A stretch of DNA of 52,525 nucleotides, from assembly GCA_028285595.1 (NCBI GenBank), contig JANQOW010000018.1, positions 1 to 52,525 on the forward strand, given 5' to 3'. Shown here one piece after another: positions 1 to 9,656 of this stretch. Below the pieces are notes generated by a model that saw only the letters and a program-made list of their open reading frames with translations, was not told where the DNA came from and made no database searches. Each line of letters opens with the position of its first letter. Positions within the stretch are counted from its first letter, which is position 1. This DNA comes from Hyphomicrobiales bacterium. GTDB lineage: Bacteria; Pseudomonadota; Alphaproteobacteria; Rhizobiales; CAJQND01. A program made the position numbers and the translations under genes.

Positions 1-171
1 TAATCATGGTTGGTTCTGGCGCAACCGCGACAAATCAGACGTGACCGTTACCTTAAAGCTTGGCGGTGCATACGCTAAGATTGTCCGGGAATAGCAACCT
101 GAAGCGGTCACTTGCCATCGAACGGGCAAGTGACCGCGACCTCGTTCGGCCAGTTTGGGGAGAAGCTGAAA

Positions 172-1167
172 GTGCATACACATAATCTGTCCCAATGGAG
201 TCATGACCATGTGTTCGATCAGGACAAAGCGCGGCCCGGTGAACGGCGTACGCTGATCATCGTCGTTGTGACCGCCGTCTTCATGGTGGTGGAGATCGTC
301 GCGGGCCTTTACTACGGTTCGATGGCACTCCTGGCTGATGGACTGCACATGGCAAGCCATGCGGCGGCGCTTGGCCTAAGCGTGGCCGCCTACGTTTTCG
401 CGCGGCGGCATGCACACAATCCCCACTTTTCATTCGGTACAGGCAAGGTCAATAGCTTGGCGGCTTTTGCCAGCGCGATCCTCCTATTTGGCTTCGCGGC
501 ACTCATGGCCGTCGAAAGTGTAGAGCGCTTGTTCAACCCGGTGGCGATCAGTTTCGATCAGGCCATCCTGGTTGCCGTCATTGGGCTCCTGGTCAACGGA
601 GCCAGCGCCTGGCTGCTCGCCTCCACACCACACCACCATCACGGCCACGAACACCACCATCATGACCATGGGCACGATCACCACCATCATCACGATCACG
701 GTGAAGGATCTGCAACTGAACTCCAAAAGGATCACAATCTACGTGCAGCCTATCTTCATGTCCTTGCAGACGCACTGACATCCTTCTTAGCCATCCTTGC
801 CCTTCTGGCGGGTAAGTATGTAGGGGCGACCTGGCTTGATCCGGTGATGGGTATCGTAGGAGCCGTCCTCGTAGCACGCTGGTCTTGGGGGCTCCTCGGT
901 ATGTCTGCGAAAGTGCTCTGCGATTGGCAGGCGGATGACGATGTTGTCGATCGATTGAGCAATGCGTTGTTGGTTGAGCCGAGCGATAGGATCGCCGATC
1001 TCCATGTCTGGACGATTGGCCAAGGTCAGTATGCTGCGGAAGCCACTATTGTCACTGATTATGACAGCAGCCCTTCTCATTACAAGGCGCTGATTCCAAG
1101 TGACTTGGGCATTGTGCATACAACGATAGAAGTCCACCGTTGTAGCGAGGTGCAACAAGCCGCCTGA
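172..1167 (+). CDS. dmeF: DmeF-type CDF Co/Ni efflux transporter
   Basis: Cation diffusion facilitator of the inner membrane, expected to export divalent Co/Ni (perhaps Zn) by proton antiport. The N-terminus HTHNLSQWSHDHVF followed by about six hydrophobic segments is the DmeF pattern, and the second helix carries the metal-site signature ADGLHMASHA. A His-rich cytosolic loop lies at about 625-705 (runs of HHHHGHEHHHHDHGHD type), between the fourth and fifth helices. I place the start at a GTG at 172, nine bases after GGGGAG (157-162), because family members begin at that point. A TTG at 112 in the same frame would add 20 residues of unlikely sequence. A DmeR repressor usually sits upstream, but that lies outside the window. 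Family identity is firm; exact metal preference is inferred. Confidence 0.85.
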   Translation: MHTHNLSQWSHDHVFDQDKARPGERRTLIIVVVTAVFMVVEIVAGLYYGSMALLADGLHMASHAAALGLSVAAYVFARRHAHNPHFSFGTGKVNSLAAFASAILLFGFAALMAVESVERLFNPVAISFDQAILVAVIGLLVNGASAWLLASTPHHHHGHEHHHHDHGHDHHHHHDHGEGSATELQKDHNLRAAYLHVLADALTSFLAILALLAGKYVGATWLDPVMGIVGAVLVARWSWGLLGMSAKVLCDWQADDDVVDRLSNALLVEPSDRIADLHVWTIGQGQYAAEATIVTDYDSSPSHYKALIPSDLGIVHTTIEVHRCSEVQQAA

Positions 1168-1238
1168 TGAATATTTGCTCCTCGTCTCTTTCGTGGTCGA
1201 GGATAGCATCGCCACAATCTATTTGAGAGAAGTGATCC

Positions 1239-1763
1239 ATGCCAAATCTCCGATATCTCGATCCTGCATCCACACAAACCCTCAGAGAGGGAATTACAGA
1301 ACTGAAGGCCGCAGAGGGGCCCGACGGAGACGCTGCGGAAAACCTGGCTCCAGAGCTTGCCGTCCAAATTGACGCTCACGATGCCATTCACGTCTTATTC
1401 GCATGCCCCACCGACCTGCGTGGTGAGATCGCGGCTCATGTTTGGTCGGTGCTTGGCACCACGATGACAATGGCTGACATGCATGCCGTCAACCGGCATC
1501 GTGATCACAGGCAGGTCCTTCGAGATATCGGACACATGAAGTTGCTAAAGACTTGGGCGAAGTGTGCCCCCTTGATCGGCTCGATCATACTTCGCGCCCG
1601 CCGCATGAACCGAAGGTGGCCAGCTGATTGTTATGAAATCCACCTCGACACGTCCCTCCGGGAACTTCGAGATGACTTTGGTATCGAATTGTCAATCTAT
1701 CGCCGCTCGGTAGAACACCGGGGCGGCGCGGGCTTGCGAAATGTTCGCCGTTCAACTGCGTGA
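1239..1763 (+). CDS. Coq4-like protein with HDxxHx11E motif
   Basis: A 174-residue soluble protein. It contains HDAIH, then exactly 11 residues, then E (about residues 47-63), which is the HDxxH-x11-E putative metal motif of the ubiquinone-biosynthesis protein Coq4. It is shorter than typical Coq4 (usually above 200 residues), and the rest of the chain, including a basic stretch RARRMNRRW, is not one I can align by eye. It lies 71 bases after the metal-efflux gene in the same direction, so co-transcription is possible. It could be a Coq4-superfamily paralog that binds a lipid or quinone head group rather than the true biosynthetic factor. The motif is seen directly; the function is inferred. 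Confidence 0.55.
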   Translation: MPNLRYLDPASTQTLREGITELKAAEGPDGDAAENLAPELAVQIDAHDAIHVLFACPTDLRGEIAAHVWSVLGTTMTMADMHAVNRHRDHRQVLRDIGHMKLLKTWAKCAPLIGSIILRARRMNRRWPADCYEIHLDTSLRELRDDFGIELSIYRRSVEHRGGAGLRNVRRSTA

Positions 1764-1782
1764 TGTCGCCTTTTGGCACTTA

Positions 1783-1832
1783 GCAGAAGTCCGAAGATCT
1801 CGAAGAGTTTCCACATTGCCTCCGCAAGCGGA
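1783..1832. repeat. Degenerate repeat copy near 1.8 kb
   Basis: Begins GCAGAAGTCCG, contains TCCACATTGCCT and ends in the hairpin TCCGC-AA-GCGGA (1821-1832). It aligns by eye with the copy starting near 9481 (ACAGAAGTCCG, then TCCACTCTGCCT). It lies in the gap after the Coq4-like gene and before the LysR gene end. Confidence 0.5.
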
Positions 1833-1899
1833 CATGGCCGCTGAGGGGGCTTAGCGACCCGAAACGGAGGCCCAACTTTGGGACGTTCCCCAACGCCGT

Positions 1900-2799
1900 T
1901 TACGTGTTGGTGAGAAGTTTCCCGACCAGATCACGAAACCAGATGTGTGAAGGGTCGTGTTGCCGCCGCGAATGCCACAAAAGGTCAGCCCTGAATGTGG
2001 GCGTTTCAAACGGGGGTTCGACCACGTCAACCTTGTCGCTATGCAGCGCCGCAAGCCTGCGCGGAAACAAGCAAATAAGGTCTGTGCTCGACACCAGGGT
2101 CGGCGCCAACAGGAAGCTAGGCAGTGAGATCACGACTTTGCGGCGATGGCCCCGCTCGCTCAGCATCCTGTCAGCCATGCCAACGAACCCGCCCCCTTCA
2201 GGCGAGACGAGAGCGTGGTCGGCAGAGCAAAAAGCCTCCAATGACATTGGGCCTTTTCCAAGCGGATGGCCCTTTCGCTGAATGATGCAAAAGCTCTCCT
2301 CAATGCCGGGGCGCATTCTGGCTTCAGCGAGCTTCATGCCGGTGACGAACGCGAGATCCGCTTCGTCGGCCTCCAGCATGTGCCAAACGGTCTTGGGCGC
2401 AAACGGTAGGAAGGCCAGCCGGCAGTGCGGCGCCTGCACCGCAATGTGTTGCGCCAAACCCGCGCTGAGTACGGCATGGGCATAGTCGGTGGCAATGATC
2501 CTGAACGTCTTGCGGGCGGTGGCCGGATCGAAATCACGATGTGTCCGCACCAAGCCATCCAGATCCTGCAGATGCTGGCGCAGCTCATCTTTTAGAGCAA
2601 GCGCCCGGGAGGTTGCCACCAACCGGCGCCCGGACGGCGTCAAAAGAGGGTCATTGAACAACTCTCGCAACCGTCTGAGCTGCGCCGACATGGCAGGCTG
2701 GCTGATGCCCAAACGCTCGGCCGCCGCAGAAACGCTCTGTTTCTCCAACAAGGCGTCCAGCGCCAACAGGAGGCCGAGATCTTTTTGTCTTATATCCAT
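1900..2799 (-). CDS. LysR-family transcriptional regulator
   Basis: LysR-type regulator of 299 residues. The N-terminal winged helix-turn-helix reads LLALDALLEKQSVSAAAERL followed by GISQPAMSAQLRRLRE, and a periplasmic-binding-protein-like effector domain follows from about residue 90. The start is the ATG at 2799; a TTG at 2820 in frame would add seven residues lying inside a probable operator. It is divergent from the F420-reductase-like/SDR pair at 2887-4292, the usual arrangement for a LysR protein controlling its neighbours. The effector is unknown. The domain resembles NodD/SyrM-like members of the family, but I cannot assign the ligand. Confidence 0.9.
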   Translation of the reverse strand: MDIRQKDLGLLLALDALLEKQSVSAAAERLGISQPAMSAQLRRLRELFNDPLLTPSGRRLVATSRALALKDELRQHLQDLDGLVRTHRDFDPATARKTFRIIATDYAHAVLSAGLAQHIAVQAPHCRLAFLPFAPKTVWHMLEADEADLAFVTGMKLAEARMRPGIEESFCIIQRKGHPLGKGPMSLEAFCSADHALVSPEGGGFVGMADRMLSERGHRRKVVISLPSFLLAPTLVSSTDLICLFPRRLAALHSDKVDVVEPPFETPTFRADLLWHSRRQHDPSHIWFRDLVGKLLTNT

Positions 2800-2822
2800 T
2801 TTGATTATGTCAGATATCAAAA
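2799..2822. promoter_or_regulatory. Candidate LysR operator
   Basis: Perfect inverted repeat TTTTGAT-N10-ATCAAAA that overlaps the first base of the lysR ATG and sits in the AT-rich divergent gap before the gene at 2887. LysR proteins bind imperfect dyads of the T-N11-A type and usually repress themselves from such sites. The dyad is seen directly; the link to the LysR gene is inference. Confidence 0.5.
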
Positions 2823-2886
2823 TTCAAAAGTTATTTTATGATTAGTTCGCCCCTATGTTCAAGCCATCGAAGAAAAGGAGATGGCA

Positions 2887-3531
2887 ATGAAAATAGGAAT
2901 CATCGGCGCCGGCGGCATGGCCAAGGCCCTTGCCGGAAAGTGGCGCAACGCGCATCAGGTCATGCTATCGGGGCGCGATCTGGACAAGACCAAACACGCA
3001 GCCGATGAGGTTGGCGCTGCTCATGGAACAGCCGCCGAGGCCGCCGCATTCGGCGATGTGGTGGTGCTGGCCACCCGTTGGCAGGATGTTTTCAGCGGTA
3101 TTGAGAGCGCCGGCGGCGCTGAGGCGTTTGCCGGCAAGGTGGTCATCGACATCAATAACCCTGTTGATGTTGAGACGTTTGTGACCACGCGCACGGACGG
3201 ACGCTCCTTGACCGAGGCCATCGCCGACGCCCTTCCGGGCGCACATGTTGGCAAGGCATTCAACATGGCCCAAGTGGCGGTTTGGGAGGATCAAGACATG
3301 TCCTACGATGGCCGTCAAATGGTGGTGTTGTTCACCGCCGATGACGGCGCGGCGCAAGTGATCTCCGATCTGATTTCGGACGTTGGGGCAGAACCCCTTC
3401 GGCTTGGCAGCAACGCCCATGCCTATCAGCTCGAGGCAGCGGCAGCGATTGTGATCAAGTTCCTGTTTGCAGGGCGCGATCCGAAGACAATCTTCAATTT
3501 CATCCAGCCGGACGTGAAGCCGGTCAACTAA
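2887..3531 (+). CDS. NADPH-dependent F420-reductase-like oxidoreductase
   Basis: A 214-residue Rossmann protein beginning MKIGIIGAGGMAKALAGKW, the GxGxxA/G dinucleotide site of the NADP oxidoreductase (F420-dependent) family. Members reduce F420 or, in bacteria without F420, other small substrates with NAD(P)H. An AAGGAG at 2875-2880 directly abuts an ATG at 2881, which is too close for initiation. The second ATG at 2887, six bases away, is therefore the probable start. It is followed 26 bases later by an SDR gene, and the pair is divergent from a LysR regulator. Substrate unknown. Confidence 0.8.
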   Translation: MKIGIIGAGGMAKALAGKWRNAHQVMLSGRDLDKTKHAADEVGAAHGTAAEAAAFGDVVVLATRWQDVFSGIESAGGAEAFAGKVVIDINNPVDVETFVTTRTDGRSLTEAIADALPGAHVGKAFNMAQVAVWEDQDMSYDGRQMVVLFTADDGAAQVISDLISDVGAEPLRLGSNAHAYQLEAAAAIVIKFLFAGRDPKTIFNFIQPDVKPVN

Positions 3532-3557
3532 CACAGCCTAAGGAGGCCTTGAAGCAT

Positions 3558-4292
3558 ATGGACGCCCTAAAGGGAAAGACGGTTGCAGTGGTTGGCGGCG
3601 GTTCGGGCATTGGCGAAGCCATTGTGCGGGCGGTCCACGCTGGAGGGGGCAGGGTTGTCCTCTCAAGCCGGAGCAGGACCAGGCTGGAGGGCGTTGCAAG
3701 CTCTCTCAATGGTGCAACGGTGCTGCCCGTTGATATGACGGAGAAAGCCTCCGTCCAGCGCTGGGCAGCTGAGCTTCCAATGATCGATCACCTGGTGATC
3801 AGTGCCTCAAGCGCGGCTCACGGCGCCTTTGCCGAGCTGGAGGAGGACGCCGTGCGTGCCATGTTTGACGCCAAATTTTTCGGCCCCTACCGGATGGCAA
3901 AAGAATCTCTGAACAAGATCAACGATGGAGGATCGATAACCTTTTTCAGCGGTGTTCTGTCCCGCCGCCCGGGGATGAACTGCAGCGGGCTTGGCGCGGT
4001 GAATGGAGCGGTTGAAAGCCTTTGCTACGGGCTTGCCCTGGAGCTTGGTCCCCGCATCAGGGTGAACTGTGTCTCACCGGGCATGATCCGATCTGAGGCT
4101 TATGCAGGATTGGAGGAGCAGGCGCGCGAAGACATGTACTCAGCAACCGGTGCCTCTCTGCCCGCGGGCCGTGTTGGAGAGGTCGAAGAAGCGGCTTCGG
4201 CGGCGCTTTATCTGATGACGAACACCTATTCGACAGGTGTCGTGTTGGATGTGGATGGCGGTCACATGATCAGGCAGTATGCCACGCGCTGA
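3558..4292 (+). CDS. Atypical SDR lacking the YxxxK motif
   Basis: Short-chain dehydrogenase/reductase-fold protein of about 244 residues. The cofactor site is intact (VAVVGGGSGIGEAIVRA), and the late segment IRVNCVSPGMIRSEAY and C-terminal GVVLDVDGGHMI are typical. At the place where YxxxK should lie the sequence reads GLGAVNGAVESL, giving Leu for Tyr and Asn for Lys. It therefore belongs to the SDR subgroup without the classical catalytic pair. AGGAGG at 3541-3546 favours the ATG at 3558 over a TTG at 3549. It probably forms an operon with the oxidoreductase before it. Confidence 0.8.
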   Translation: MDALKGKTVAVVGGGSGIGEAIVRAVHAGGGRVVLSSRSRTRLEGVASSLNGATVLPVDMTEKASVQRWAAELPMIDHLVISASSAAHGAFAELEEDAVRAMFDAKFFGPYRMAKESLNKINDGGSITFFSGVLSRRPGMNCSGLGAVNGAVESLCYGLALELGPRIRVNCVSPGMIRSEAYAGLEEQAREDMYSATGASLPAGRVGEVEEAASAALYLMTNTYSTGVVLDVDGGHMIRQYATR

Positions 4293-4389
4293 GGCGATCA
4301 CGCCTGTAAGACGTGCTACACCACGGCATCACTTCAGCAGCGCCTGGTTGGACAGACGTCCTTACACAGCCAGCAGATTGCAGCGTGCG

Positions 4390-4902
4390 CTACTCTGCCG
4401 GGACGATGTCCACCACCAGCGCCTTGGCCACTTCGTCGCCTTCGTTGATCCACCAATGCACTGTGCCGCTTTCCTCAAATGCCGTGTCTCCAGCTCTTTT
4501 CACGACACCACCATCCACGCCGGCGCGGTGTTCGGTCATCTGGCCGCTGATAATATACGCAACACCGGGCCGACCATCGTGACGGTGCACGGCCACGACG
4601 CCACCAGGCTCGATTTCAAGCTCGCGCGCGCGCAACACGCGGGTGTTCACGTCGTCAAATTGATTGGCCAGCGAGACGGAACCGAGCAGTTTGACGCCCT
4701 TAATCCCCTTGGTCTTCTTCGGCCCACTGGCCTGCATCTCCGCAGCCTGGTCCTTTTCCTCTTGCGAGGTGACCTGCGCAATCTTGATCTGATCGCCTAC
4801 GGCTTTAACACGCTCGATGTGACTGTGGCTGTCCTCATGGGCTAGTGCGGCACTGGCGGCTAGTGCTCCGCCGAGGGTCATGGCAATCATCAGACGTCTC
4901 AT
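4390..4902 (-). CDS. Exported cupin-domain protein
   Basis: A 170-residue protein with a signal peptide (MRRLMIAMTLGGALAASAAL, cleavage near ALA-HE) and a single RmlC-like cupin barrel. The metal-type motif VHRHDGRPGVAYIISG is followed by a second strand pair ending GTVHWWINEGDE. It is expected in the periplasm; the ligand or reaction is unknown. AGGAG at 4911-4915 sets the start at 4902, and the long upstream reading frame to 5085 is non-coding. It converges with the SDR gene ending at 4292. Confidence 0.75.
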   Translation of the reverse strand: MRRLMIAMTLGGALAASAALAHEDSHSHIERVKAVGDQIKIAQVTSQEEKDQAAEMQASGPKKTKGIKGVKLLGSVSLANQFDDVNTRVLRARELEIEPGGVVAVHRHDGRPGVAYIISGQMTEHRAGVDGGVVKRAGDTAFEESGTVHWWINEGDEVAKALVVDIVPAE

Positions 4903-5490
4903 TGGTTTTTCTCCTAGTCCGCCCCGAAACCATGCGTTGCTGGACAACACTGCGAAAGGTGCCAACCTAGCGAACTCGGGACGTTCACCTGACATTCCCA
5001 CATGGAATGTCTCCAAGCGAAAAGGTGGCCCGATCTCAGCCTCTTTGCAAGCGTTATTGGCGCCAGTATGTTGCGCTAATCTCAACTATCTCTGAGCGCT
5101 GTGTCTGTTGGACGCGTGGCCAGCATCGATCAACACAGCGGAGGCTGTCCATAGGCAGGGTCATGTCAAATCGGCCCGATCAGCGCGAGCTGTTCTGTCC
5201 ATGCACTCTGCCGCTTACAACTGCTCTATCCTCCAGCGCCATCTAACCCGCCCCTGAACCCCTGACCAGCTCGGAGATGAAGCGATTGGCATCTGGCACC
5301 TGCAAGCACCGCAACCTGATGATCAAGCTTCTGCTGTAATTTTCACTATATTCAATTCTTTAAAACTGAGTTATAGTAGTAAATATAGAATCAAAATCTG
5401 GTCAAAATAAATAAACTATGGCTGAGGAAAGGTTTAGAGCTAGATTTAGGTTTTGCAGAATCTGATAGTGATCTAAGATATTGTTTGAAA
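4903..5490. other. Intergenic gap, AT-rich at its right end
   Basis: 588 bases between divergent genes for the cupin and the caspase-like protein. The left part is of ordinary composition and holds no convincing ORF. From about 5335 to 5490 the DNA becomes strongly AT-rich, with runs such as TTATAGTAGTAAATATAGAA around 5371-5391. That is a plausible promoter or nucleoid-protein silencing region for the caspase-like gene. No clear Shine-Dalgarno precedes that gene. Confidence 0.4.
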
Positions 5491-8166
5491 ATGATTATTC
5501 GTCAATTGTTTTTAATTGCCATCATCTCAGCGGTTCTGGCCCTTAGCGCCCACACTAAGTACGCCAAAGCAGAGACGCGCTTGGCCCTAGTTATTGGCAA
5601 CGGTGAATATCAACACCATCCAGCGCTGAAGAATCCGATCAACGATGCCGAGGCGGTGCTTCGCGTTTTGAAGGCAGCAGAATTTCGCGTCCTGGATGGC
5701 CGCAACCTGGACAAATATCAGCTTGAGAACTTGTTCAAAGAATATCTGCGCGAGCTCAATGATGCCGACGTCGCACTGCTTTACTATTCCGGGCACGCGG
5801 TTCAGGTCGGCGGCGAGAATTACCTAATCCCAACGGGTGCCAAGCTTCAGAATGACCATGACTTAGAGCTTGAGGCAATCAATCTGGGAACAATAAGACG
5901 CTACATGGAGAAGCGCTCGCGCCTTCAGCTCATATTTCTGGACGCTTGCCGGGATAATCCGTTCATCGGCCGAAAATTCACCTACAGCGCCTCTCCAACG
6001 CGCAGCAACGAAACCACACGCGGCCTGGCGCTAGTGCAGGCGGGAGCAGGCTCGCTGATTGCGTTTTCAACCGACCCCAACAGTGTTGCCTCGGATGGCG
6101 ATGGAGATCTCAGTCCCTTCACGCAAGCCTTTGTCCAACACGCACTAACGCCTGCGATCGATATCCGTGAAGTCATGACTCGCGTCCGGCGCGATGTTCG
6201 CCGGCTAACGAACAACAGGCAAACGCCGTGGGAGAATTCCTCGCTGGAGGGCAATTTCTACTTCGTGCCCCCAAGGCCAGCCCCGGTGGTTGAGAAGTTG
6301 CACAAGCAAGCCGTGGCAGCATCAATCGCCGAAACCCGGCTGACAGCCGCGGCACCTCATCAGCCAGAAGGGGGCGATCTGGATATCACCTTCGATACGC
6401 TGCCTGATACGGGCTTTCTTAGCCTTTCGGGAAAGCGGCTTGCGATGGGTGCCAGCATTAATGCGGCAGACTGGGCCAAGCTCTCATATCATCCGGCTGC
6501 CGCGAACCCCGGCACCGTGACCCTTATCGGCTACACGGTCGCAGACGCCTGGGGCAACAAGGTGCCCGGAATGATCGCGATGACGCTCTCCGGAACGCCG
6601 GTTGGCGACAAGCCTCCTGACGGTAACGCGCGGCAAACCGAAGAACAGATCTCCAGATACCTCGGCACGCTTCGCACGAAACTACTTGGGCTCGCTGGCA
6701 AGGGGCTTAGTCCAACAATTGGTGTCGGACCGGTGCCGCTCAATCTCGGTGTTGGCGATCTGGACAACAAGACATCTGTCGCGACCCGGCTCTTGCTCAC
6801 CGAAGTTCCCGCGAATGGCACGCTCAGAACAGGTGATCGGATTTTGCTGGCAGGCGAGACGGCAACACTCAAGGAGCTCGAACGGCTTACGTTCGAGCCA
6901 ATTGTCGGATCGGAGGCAAAGCGCCTGGCGCTGAAAGTTGAATTCGTATCCGCTAGCGGTCTGAGGTCAGGATTGGCAAGCGTCGACCTTACTCCGGCTC
7001 TCAATCCATGCGATGTGCTAGCCGCCGGGCCATTCGACTTACAGGGCGTGGCTTCGCCCGGCGTCAACGCCGCATACATTAAGGCCGAAAAAGCAAGAGA
7101 GGCGTGCCTGGAAGCAGTTGCCAGCTACCCGAGTGTCACCAGGTTCCTCTTCCAACTGGCACGCGCCGAGCAGGCCGCGGGCAACACCTCCCAAGCCAGA
7201 AGCCTCTTCGAATTGGCTGCTCGCAAAGGACACATCCGCGCCAACTGGAGCTTGGGGATGATCTATGCGCTCGGCGGCCAAGTTGAGCCCGATCAAGATA
7301 AAGCCACCAACTATTTCAGTATTGGCACGGAGTATGGCGACCCGTATGCCATGCATACCCTTGGCAAGCGGATGTATCGCGGTGTCGGCATCAAGGAAGA
7401 TCGTAAGAAAGGCCTTACCCTGCTGCTGCAAGCCGCTGAGATTGGTCACACATATTCGATGAATGAATTGGGCGCGCTTTTCAAACGCGGGGAAGGCGTT
7501 GCAAAGGATCCCGCCCGATCCGTGCGCTATTATACGGATTCAGCCGTGCGTGGTGACATCTATGGCTACAACAACATGGGCACTTTGTTTGAATCCGGGT
7601 TCGGCGTCAAAAAAGACCATGAACAGGCTCTGCACTTTTACAAGCGGGCGCACGAAGGCGGTCATCCCTACGCCGGCAGAAACATCGGCATAATGTACCT
7701 GCAAGGCAGGGGCGTTGAGAAGAGCCAGACCGTTGCGGCCTTCTGGTACGAACTCAGCGCGGAGCGAGGCGATGCCTGGTCAGCCGCCAACCGTGGCTGG
7801 CTGGCTCTCAATGGCGAGGCATCGTTGAGAAACCCGGTTGAAGCGGCACGCTACTACGCCCTTGCGTCCTCCCTGGTTCAGCGAGTTTCGGACGTGAAAC
7901 AGAAAGTCACGCCCGCAACCGAGGCGCAGAAGTACTTTAAGAAGATCAGCAAACGCCAGAAGCAAGCAGCGTTGATGGAAGTGCTTGCGGAGCTGGTGGA
8001 TCGCAAGAAACTGAAAACAGCAAAATTTGACAAAGCTGCCCGGGCCCTCGCGCGCAAGCTTCTGAAGCGCAGTGGCCGCAAGTATTCGGGCGTGATTGAA
8101 ACGGATCTGATTTCATTGACGCGGGTTCTTTGGCTGAAGAAAAACCCACGCTTTGATCTGCTTTAG
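5491..8166 (+). CDS. Exported caspase-like (C14) protein with Sel1 repeats
   Basis: An 891-residue protein with a signal peptide (about residues 1-27), then a metacaspase-like C14 domain at about 28-260. The catalytic His is in YYSGHA (H102) and the catalytic Cys in FLDACRDNPF (C153). A middle section (about 290-520) is Gly/Leu-rich without a family I recognise. The C-terminal part (about 535-800) holds roughly six Sel1/TPR-like repeats with signatures such as GVGIKEDRKKG, GVAKDPARS, GVKKDHEQA and GVEKSQTVA. The ATG at 5491 is chosen over a TTG at 5485. It is followed 63 bases later by an exported partner gene. Such proteins are expected to cleave after basic residues, and the neighbour is extremely rich in Lys/Arg. 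Substrate unproven. Confidence 0.85.
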   Translation: MIIRQLFLIAIISAVLALSAHTKYAKAETRLALVIGNGEYQHHPALKNPINDAEAVLRVLKAAEFRVLDGRNLDKYQLENLFKEYLRELNDADVALLYYSGHAVQVGGENYLIPTGAKLQNDHDLELEAINLGTIRRYMEKRSRLQLIFLDACRDNPFIGRKFTYSASPTRSNETTRGLALVQAGAGSLIAFSTDPNSVASDGDGDLSPFTQAFVQHALTPAIDIREVMTRVRRDVRRLTNNRQTPWENSSLEGNFYFVPPRPAPVVEKLHKQAVAASIAETRLTAAAPHQPEGGDLDITFDTLPDTGFLSLSGKRLAMGASINAADWAKLSYHPAAANPGTVTLIGYTVADAWGNKVPGMIAMTLSGTPVGDKPPDGNARQTEEQISRYLGTLRTKLLGLAGKGLSPTIGVGPVPLNLGVGDLDNKTSVATRLLLTEVPANGTLRTGDRILLAGETATLKELERLTFEPIVGSEAKRLALKVEFVSASGLRSGLASVDLTPALNPCDVLAAGPFDLQGVASPGVNAAYIKAEKAREACLEAVASYPSVTRFLFQLARAEQAAGNTSQARSLFELAARKGHIRANWSLGMIYALGGQVEPDQDKATNYFSIGTEYGDPYAMHTLGKRMYRGVGIKEDRKKGLTLLLQAAEIGHTYSMNELGALFKRGEGVAKDPARSVRYYTDSAVRGDIYGYNNMGTLFESGFGVKKDHEQALHFYKRAHEGGHPYAGRNIGIMYLQGRGVEKSQTVAAFWYELSAERGDAWSAANRGWLALNGEASLRNPVEAARYYALASSLVQRVSDVKQKVTPATEAQKYFKKISKRQKQAALMEVLAELVDRKKLKTAKFDKAARALARKLLKRSGRKYSGVIETDLISLTRVLWLKKNPRFDLL

Positions 8167-8229
8167 GCGCGCTTGAGCTGTATCAGCACCGCGCCGCCTG
8201 TTGGGGGCAACACAGGGGAAGGAGACACA

Positions 8230-9348
<1,119 letters not shown>

Positions 9349-9656
9349 GACCACCAACCAGTACCGACAAACCGCACGCCAGAGGCGCACGGAACCTATG
9401 CATGGGTTAAAATTCCGCCCGGCTGGGGTGTCAGAACAGCGGCAATTCGCAAATGACTGCTGGGGTCTCTCTGTCTCCTAACAGAAGTCCGTCGCCTCAA
9501 GAAGGCGTCCACTCTGCCTGCGGAAGCTGCAATCGCCTCGAAGGGGACTAATGACCGCTTTCGGAAGTCATGGCCCCACAGCGCAATGTCCGCTCAGCGG
9601 ACAAAGCTGCCTTCTCGCTGCGCCTCGCGGCGACGGCTTAAGCGGGCACGTTGTCT
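9349..9656. other. Intergenic gap holding a degenerate repeat element
   Basis: About 308 bases between convergent genes with no credible ORF. From about 9480 it contains a sequence starting CAGAAGTCCG, then TCCACTCTGCCT at 9508-9519, and the hairpin TGTCCGCT-C-AGCGGACA at 9587-9603. Related pieces occur at 1783-1832 and 18370-18406. Confidence 0.55.
9587..9603. repeat. TGTCCGCT hairpin of dispersed repeat family
   Basis: Perfect 8-bp stem TGTCCGCT/AGCGGACA with a one-base centre. The same TCCGC/GCGGA core forms hairpins at 1821-1832, 13338-13354 and 15507-15521. Confidence 0.6.

Noticed and set aside
1-171. Search for a DmeR/RcnR-type operator or the minus-strand frame at 4-360
   Set aside because: No convincing dyad of the expected form was seen, and the minus-strand frame is antisense to the transporter.
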